64,000 nt of DNA, taken from assembly GCF_023006505.1 (NCBI RefSeq), contig NZ_JALBGV010000011.1:1-64000 (forward strand). The letters run 5' to 3'. Origin of the DNA: Neorhizobium sp. SHOUNA12A (GTDB lineage Bacteria > Pseudomonadota > Alphaproteobacteria > Rhizobiales > Rhizobiaceae). Made by a program: the position numbers and the translations under genes. Positions 63,001-64,000 of this stretch are shown piece by piece. Position 1 is the first letter of the stretch. Each line of letters begins with the position of its first letter. The notes beneath the pieces are model-generated. The model had not been told where the DNA came from, ran no database searches, and saw nothing but the letters and a program-made list of their open reading frames with translations.

Positions 63001-64000
63001 CGTCGTCGAGAACACGCGACGCCGTCACAGTACCCTGTGACACCGGCGTATCGTCGTTGACATTGATCTTGAGGGTACCGGTCGCCTTGTCGCCGTCACC
63101 GTCGGTAACCGTGAAGCCGATCGACAGCGTCTTGTTCTCTTCAGTGGTGCCGGCGGTCGGATGAACGATCGGCGCTCCCGCGGTGAAGCTGTAGGAACCA
63201 TCGGCGTTGACGACCAAAACTGCGGCGGTCTGGCCGGAGACGTGGCCGGTCGCTGTGAACGTCGTGGAGCCATTCGCGCCCTTGACGCCATTGCTCCAGT
63301 CGACGGATTCCGTCTTGGCAAAGCCGCCCTCTTCATAGACCACGCTGAAGGCTGGGTTGTTGAGCGTCACTGACTTGACGCCGTCGGCGCCTGCGGTGAA
63401 CAGCGCACCGGCTGCGCCGGTGGCCGAGTTGGCATTGGCGACGTCGCCGATTCCACCCGCATTGCCGCCGGCAAAGCCGTCGTCGTCCAGAACCGTTGCC
63501 GACGTCACCACATAGGCCTTCGGCGTGTCGTCATTGACCTGAATGGTCAGGGCGCCGACGGCCTGGTCGCCATCGCCGTCCGTCACGAGATAACCGAACC
63601 TCAGCGTCTTGTCATCTTCGACGCCCGGCAGAGAAAAGTCATGCGCAACCGGCGCGCCCAGCGTGAACGAATAGGAGCCGTCTGCCTTGATCATCAGGAT
63701 CGCAGCCGGAGTACCGGCCGGATAGTTGGCGCTCGTCGCCGTATAGGTCGTCACACCGTCGGCGCCGCGAACGCCGCCGCTCCACGAAACCGATTCCGTC
63801 TGGGCAAAGCCATTGCCGTCCTTGTAGACGACGCTGAACCCGGGAAGATTGACCGCAAGTGTGCCGAGCCCGTCTGCACCCATCTTGAACAGCGTGCCCG
63901 CACCGCCCGTGACGATCTTGACGTCCGAAAATGCGTCATTGGTACCGCCGAGGTTGGCTGGCGTGAACTCGCTCTGCGCTTCGTCGTCCAGAGTGGCCGA
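51059..64000 (-). CDS. Giant RTX/T1SS-143-repeat adhesin, 5' end outside the window
   Basis: The reading frame is open from 64000 to its stop at 51059: 4313 residues visible, N terminus missing. In coding order: eight repeats of the T1SS-143 kind with DDTP linkers (64000 to about 60160); two further repeat-like domains; glycine-aspartate RTX nonapeptides (about 58790-58110 and 57740-57640); VCBS/cadherin-like modules (about 57060-53980); two near-identical 100-residue VCBS units (53980-53380); a second RTX block (53010-52450); an EF-hand-like aspartate-rich region (about 51960-51640, LDLDHNGFTF, FDVDGNGKIDNGSE, DVNHDGKIDASD); and a last RTX motif with a type I C-terminal secretion signal (DIITDYKSSEGDAVDVSKLLD). 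It is acidic and poor in cysteine. Expected to be exported by the adjoining secretion system and to bind calcium on the cell surface. Resembles LapA/BapA-type biofilm adhesins. Confidence 0.92.
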   Translation of the reverse strand, partial: SATLDDEAQSEFTPANLGGTNDAFSDVKIVTGGAGTLFKMGADGLGTLAVNLPGFSVVYKDGNGFAQTESVSWSGGVRGADGVTTYTATSANYPAGTPAAILMIKADGSYSFTLGAPVAHDFSLPGVEDDKTLRFGYLVTDGDGDQAVGALTIQVNDDTPKAYVVTSATVLDDDGFAGGNAGGIGDVANANSATGAAGALFTAGADGVKSVTLNNPAFSVVYEEGGFAKTESVDWSNGVKGANGSTTFTATGHVSGQTAAVLVVNADGSYSFTAGAPIVHPTAGTTEENKTLSIGFTVTDGDGDKATGTLKINVNDDTPVSQGTVTASRVLDDEAQSEFTPVNNGGPGDVTPNYSTVSGGAGALFTAGADGVKSVALVGPAFDVVYKDAQGFAKTEAVSWSGGVVGSDGTTTFTATSANYPVGTPAAVLVIKADGSYTLTLGAPVAHDTVSTSEDNKSLSFDFTVTDGDGDKAGGTLKVEIDDDTPVSKSTVTASRVLDDEAQSEFTPANNGGLFDTNPNYSTVSGGAGALFTAGADGVKSVALAGPAFDVIYKDAQGFAKTEAVSWSGGVVGSDGTTTFTATSANYPAGTPAAVLVIKADGSYTFTLGAPVAHDFSLPGIEDDKTLSFNFTVTDGDGDKATGTLKVEIDDDTPVSQIIVTASRILDDEAQSEFTPANNGGFNDANPNYSTVSGGAGALFTAGADGVKSVAISGPAFDVIYKDAQGFAKTEAVSWSGGVVGSDGTTTFTATSANYPAGTPAAVLVIKTDGSYTFTLGAPVAHDFSLPGVEDDKTLSFNFTVTDGDGDKAGGALIIQVNDDTPVSKGVVTSTTVLDDDGFAGGNAGGTGDVANANSATGAAGALFTAGADGVKSVTLNSSTTFSAIYTDAQGIAHSESVHWSAGTPGANGATIWTATGVISHATVATLVINADGSYNFTTSAPLAHPASGTTEENLSLTFSYTVTDGDGDKATGSLKVNVNDDTPQITGTNTLVQIDEDALAHGNPNGNGDDIDATALTGVLTHASGADGTASVLWSTAGVTLPSGFWFSVSTDGTVMTITQDKGGTYVPVVTLTITDTATGAYSVAQVAPINHPQGTIPGFEDNVQFTVSYDVTDGDGDSVRGTISVNVDDDTPTVETNAVIQLDDDMLTGGNPGGVGDDVESQVLTGTLANHGGADGTASVLWAPNGLTLPNGFWYDLSADSKTMTITQLQNGSYVNVFQVTITDTATGAYKVEPLNPVAHGVAGSEDNAQVSFQYRVTDGDGDVATGTLTVNIDDDTPVSTGVIGTGAITESGAGGSISGELAALVSPGADGIGRYSVETTDLSSSLTSLTSGGVALTYSVVGNALVAKAGTATIFTFSVDPATGHYTFTQTGPLDHTDSVVIDGVSIPAAALDVAGSHAAVADVGGNDLAFVGHMPDGDAIIRVSNDGNSAVTWTLHNDAGGADSVLQIPAHTTWYVNVGNVANQTKFGLDGVGSPNGSTTVNNGHSITFTDGDGSLALDLSSAVTVTDGDGDSVALHDQLIVTVTDSVPTAGPNAIGTVEEGGTETITAALTGLSWGADAGSARTLSFTGSVATTDQNGVSVTALSSNGHPVTIDVINDVLTGFIGSTNPPAAGDIVFTASLNVATGAYSFSLLQPLDHTAPNATSQYLDLALGFTATDTDGDAAASTVTVRVDAAGSIDSINYSSLSTSVFVNLDNVAHMVGSQTVAADTATDGASVIDKVVGIDSVSGIVDALGGAGNDVLIGGGEANKLTGNGANDYLDGGLGADVLDGGEGNDTFVLGADVTGSGTRNIQLGDGSLLAVNIAGLAGTADKVVGGAGNDTIILERDGKSGFVADYSTAPGYLSGVEKIVGTDGNDVILLAAGSTADGGPITIEGGDGNDILGGSNSADIINGGTGNDLISGLGGNDILKGGAGNDEIWGGAGDDTIDGGDNTDNITGGLGNDTINGGAGGDTFNYTVGDGVDTINDDSGMDLLIANGSANVEQSVVSVTATGFTLDVDGDGIVDVTTSSVESVILNQMGGADTITLRSLDNAETITIEGNSNLLQIHGSGLPSISGISTSAVRIEANGGNDVINASGLDASVSLTVDGGAGSDTITGSAGADIIRGGAGNDTIIYKVGSAADVIDGGTETGSIFPDYDVLKIAGDAEGRTFTIGKSTLADPQNVAPADDRPDVLVTYSGTGGTTVRADEIEGIEITLHAGGGTINVGDLSGTAIAPSTIVITGGTGDDVINLAGLAGTKVVVTDADDTTGGDVDTMILAGKWADYDIVRASDGTFSFSLGGTVVATAKNIEQFTFAGENNGNGGTVQAIELVNDAPHAIADTNAGDPVIEAGGIANGTAGDASATGNVLTNDTDADIFDTRTVTSIQFAGGGLTAVPGNNGDVTVAGTYGTLTIHADGSYAYALDNNDADTQALVQNTHASEVFTYGMKDAHGLTSTASLTIAITGTNDATVIDLNGAAGGNGAATNATEQTPQQFAWQASLADVDSSTLQSMTVTLAHNLDGASETLFLNATATAAAVGLNVGYNSTTGVLSVTGLASIATYETILKNIVYQDNSDNPDTSIDRTLTVVVNDGVSDSAPQVATVHMIAINDAPVLAGTLTGVVAEGGSHVLTFAELGYTDPDDVDGGVVFQVSVSGETHGVISNGGASATSFTAAELKAGLITYTHDGSEGPTASFSVKVEDGNEDNSAPGTGTFNFTVTPVNDAPVAHDDVYFIDEDTTLSGVNVLTNDTDAEGDTLIRVGNITVGGNPAASASLETGGALTYHAEANESGYSVIGYTVSDGNLTSQGTITVNIRPIADAATISGSGSGSEDGAAAIGLNIALGDTDHSEKVTRVELSGFPDGATFNQGSLQGGVWVIENAAGVVTTGLTMTPPANYNGNFTLNVAATVLDSAMLSDGLHTDTAVSTGSIEVAITAVNDVPVLVQPIADQSIAEEGTISFQVPAGTFSDIDSALTYTATLGDGSALPAWLHFDAGTGTFSGVAPLNYNGSFDVKVTATDGLNDVSDTFNIAVTPVNDTPTPHNDVFFVDEDHTLSGVNTLANDTDVDGDTLHPTAATITSGPTGSGLLYSNGDLVYTPHANASGITTIQYTVSDGSGAANATASATITVNIRPVADTATISGSGLGAEDAAANIALNIALGDTDGSEKVTRVELSGFPAGATFSQGALEGAVWVITDTAGVNTSGLTMTPPHDFAGNFDLNVAATVLDSATLTDGLHTDTLVSTGSIGVAITAVDDAPVLANAIADQSIPEEGTISFQVPGDTFSDVDSTLTYTATLGDGSALPAWLHFDPSTGTFSGDAPLNYNGSFDVKVTATDGLNSVSDTFNIAVTPVNDAAVLTPVTVNLTETNAVLTSGGTLTISDVDSPETFVAQTNAAGSNGYGKFTINTNGTWTYATNTAHDEFVAGQTYTDSITVSSADGTTTTITVDIAGTNDAAVLTPVTVNLTETNAVLTTGGTLTISDVDSPETFVAQTNAAGSNGYGKFTINTNGTWTYATNTAHDEFVAGQTYTDSITVSSADGATTTITVNIAGTSDAPTYSVIADIAGNGQGNAMTIQASELTGNTSSSATITAISNVSSLDLDGGDISADGKSVQIKDIGITSGGSFTYQLSDGSTGTVSVVGGSTITTPDNGNYILVARDGVVNTMTGSNGDNIFIGGTGADTIATGNGVNTVYGGGGNDTITTGNGTNTITGGSGNDRFTLGTGTNTITDLGNGDILVAAGTTVATADTNWSASSSSGSLSSNSGSATIIAAGHDISVANATGANGWTLTNDGDSTAVSLTGSSKADTITGGSGNDTLSGGAGKDTITGGGGNDTITGGGGGDTLTGGAGSDTFVIAAGDSTPQIGGTLNDGTITGYDVITDWGTGGTADKLDFSVPVKQANLFVTNGVDSTLAIGGDTVELHTVNYQTGIATFYGTDNLQTYQNYPPLSINSTQALAAVVQYLMATNIGEAGATLAFNAMGNGYVYQQTGSGAGGTLVELTGAPLTDIYTTPFNPNGVVSSIDPIILDLDHNGFTFTSVENGVKFDIDADGHKDQVAWTKTDGILAFDVDGNGKIDNGSEIFTPNFGGGTHAGGVAALSTLDVNHDGKIDASDTGFDKLLVWLDANGNGISDAGELKGLHDYGITGISLDAHGAEGYIDGQSLFAEGSFTYADGSTGSFVEVGFDTLFSDAPDHSLVGTDGDDILAGMPGLTQMTGGAGADTFVLDPSALHELDMADIITDYKSSEGDAVDVSKLLDTLLGHQATGEEAAANVRTTIAGNDTTVGVQVATDSWKDVAVLQNHTEAVKILFDDDKHAANISHV
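53381..53980 (-). repeat. Two near-identical 300-bp VCBS repeats
   Basis: Units 53381-53680 and 53681-53980 have an exact 300-bp period and only scattered mismatches. Each encodes 100 residues (VTVNLTETNAVLTSGGTLTI, GYGKFTINTNGTWTYATNTA, ITVSSADG), the VCBS domain pattern. Confidence 0.88.
53980..55880 (-). repeat. Tandem 951-bp cadherin-like modules
   Basis: Two modules with a 951-bp (317-codon) period, located for example by CTTCACATCG at 54041 and 54992. Each contains an NDxDxDGDT-type linker, a GSGxGxED segment, SGFPxGATF and LPAWLHFD. They are more diverged than the 300-bp pair. Confidence 0.82.
60163..64000 (-). repeat. T1SS-143-type tandem repeats in the adhesin gene
   Basis: Repeats counted between DDTP-encoding linkers begin at 60163, 60601, 61051, 61537, 62041, 62545, 63046 and 63523. 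Unit lengths are 146, 150, 162, 168, 168, 167 and 159 codons. Those between 61537 and 63046 are nearly identical in DNA, which suggests recent duplication or gene conversion. Conserved cores are GGAGALFTAGADGVKSV, VSWSGGVVGSDGTTTFTATS and FTVTDGDGDKA. Confidence 0.9.

Overview
The window looks like a chromosomal or chromid segment from an alphaproteobacterium of the Rhizobiaceae (Rhizobium/Agrobacterium/Sinorhizobium relatives). The grounds are high GC coding DNA, a succinoglycan exo cluster with Sinorhizobium-like gene order, a NasS/NasT-controlled nitrate operon with a sigma-54 promoter, an Agrobacterium-type sulfoquinovose monooxygenase cluster, and RIME-type palindromic repeats. The species cannot be fixed from the sequence alone. 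No rRNA, tRNA, CRISPR array or complete insertion sequence was seen.

Layout. (1) 216-5636: sulfoquinovose use. A GntR regulator and a GH31 sulfoquinovosidase read leftward; a sulfoquinovose monooxygenase, an aldo-keto reductase and a flavin reductase read rightward as overlapping genes. (2) 5730-9713: a PLP aminotransferase, a small secreted protein and a cytosolic FtsK-type translocase. (3) 9865-23213: assimilatory nitrate reduction. nasT-nasS precede a sigma-54 promoter and structured leader, then nrtABC, nirB, nirD, nirC, nasA and cysG. nasA carries a 176-bp palindromic element inserted in frame. (4) 23270-40952: succinoglycan genes. exoH-K-L-A-M-O-N-P read leftward, exoW-V rightward, exoU and exoX leftward, exoY-F-Q rightward. 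exoT, exoI, exoZ and exoB are not in the window. (5) 40942-45013: a GMC-type oxidoreductase, a lipoprotein with a periplasmic-binding-protein fold, and a LapG-like periplasmic cysteine protease. (6) 45065-64000: a ribbon-helix-helix protein, a type I secretion system (HlyD, HlyB and TolC types) and a giant repetitive RTX adhesin whose 5' end lies beyond position 64000.

How the parts work together. Region 1 would release sulfoquinovose from its glycosides, cleave the C-S bond with reduced FMN, and reduce the resulting 6-oxo-glucose to glucose. Region 3 imports nitrate, reduces it to nitrite and ammonium, and makes siroheme for NirB; nitrogen limitation (NtrC/sigma-54) and nitrate/nitrite (NasS-NasT antitermination) appear to be read at one promoter-leader. 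Regions 4 and 6 are two surface systems, an acidic exopolysaccharide and a cell-surface adhesin. The LapG-like protease beside the secretion genes suggests the adhesin may be released by proteolysis.

Most notable observations: the in-frame palindromic insertion in nasA; an FNR/FixK-type box ahead of exoY; PhaR-like motifs in both large exo intergenic regions; and a possible adhesin-control module made of the LapG-like protease, the ribbon-helix-helix protein, the secretion system and the adhesin.
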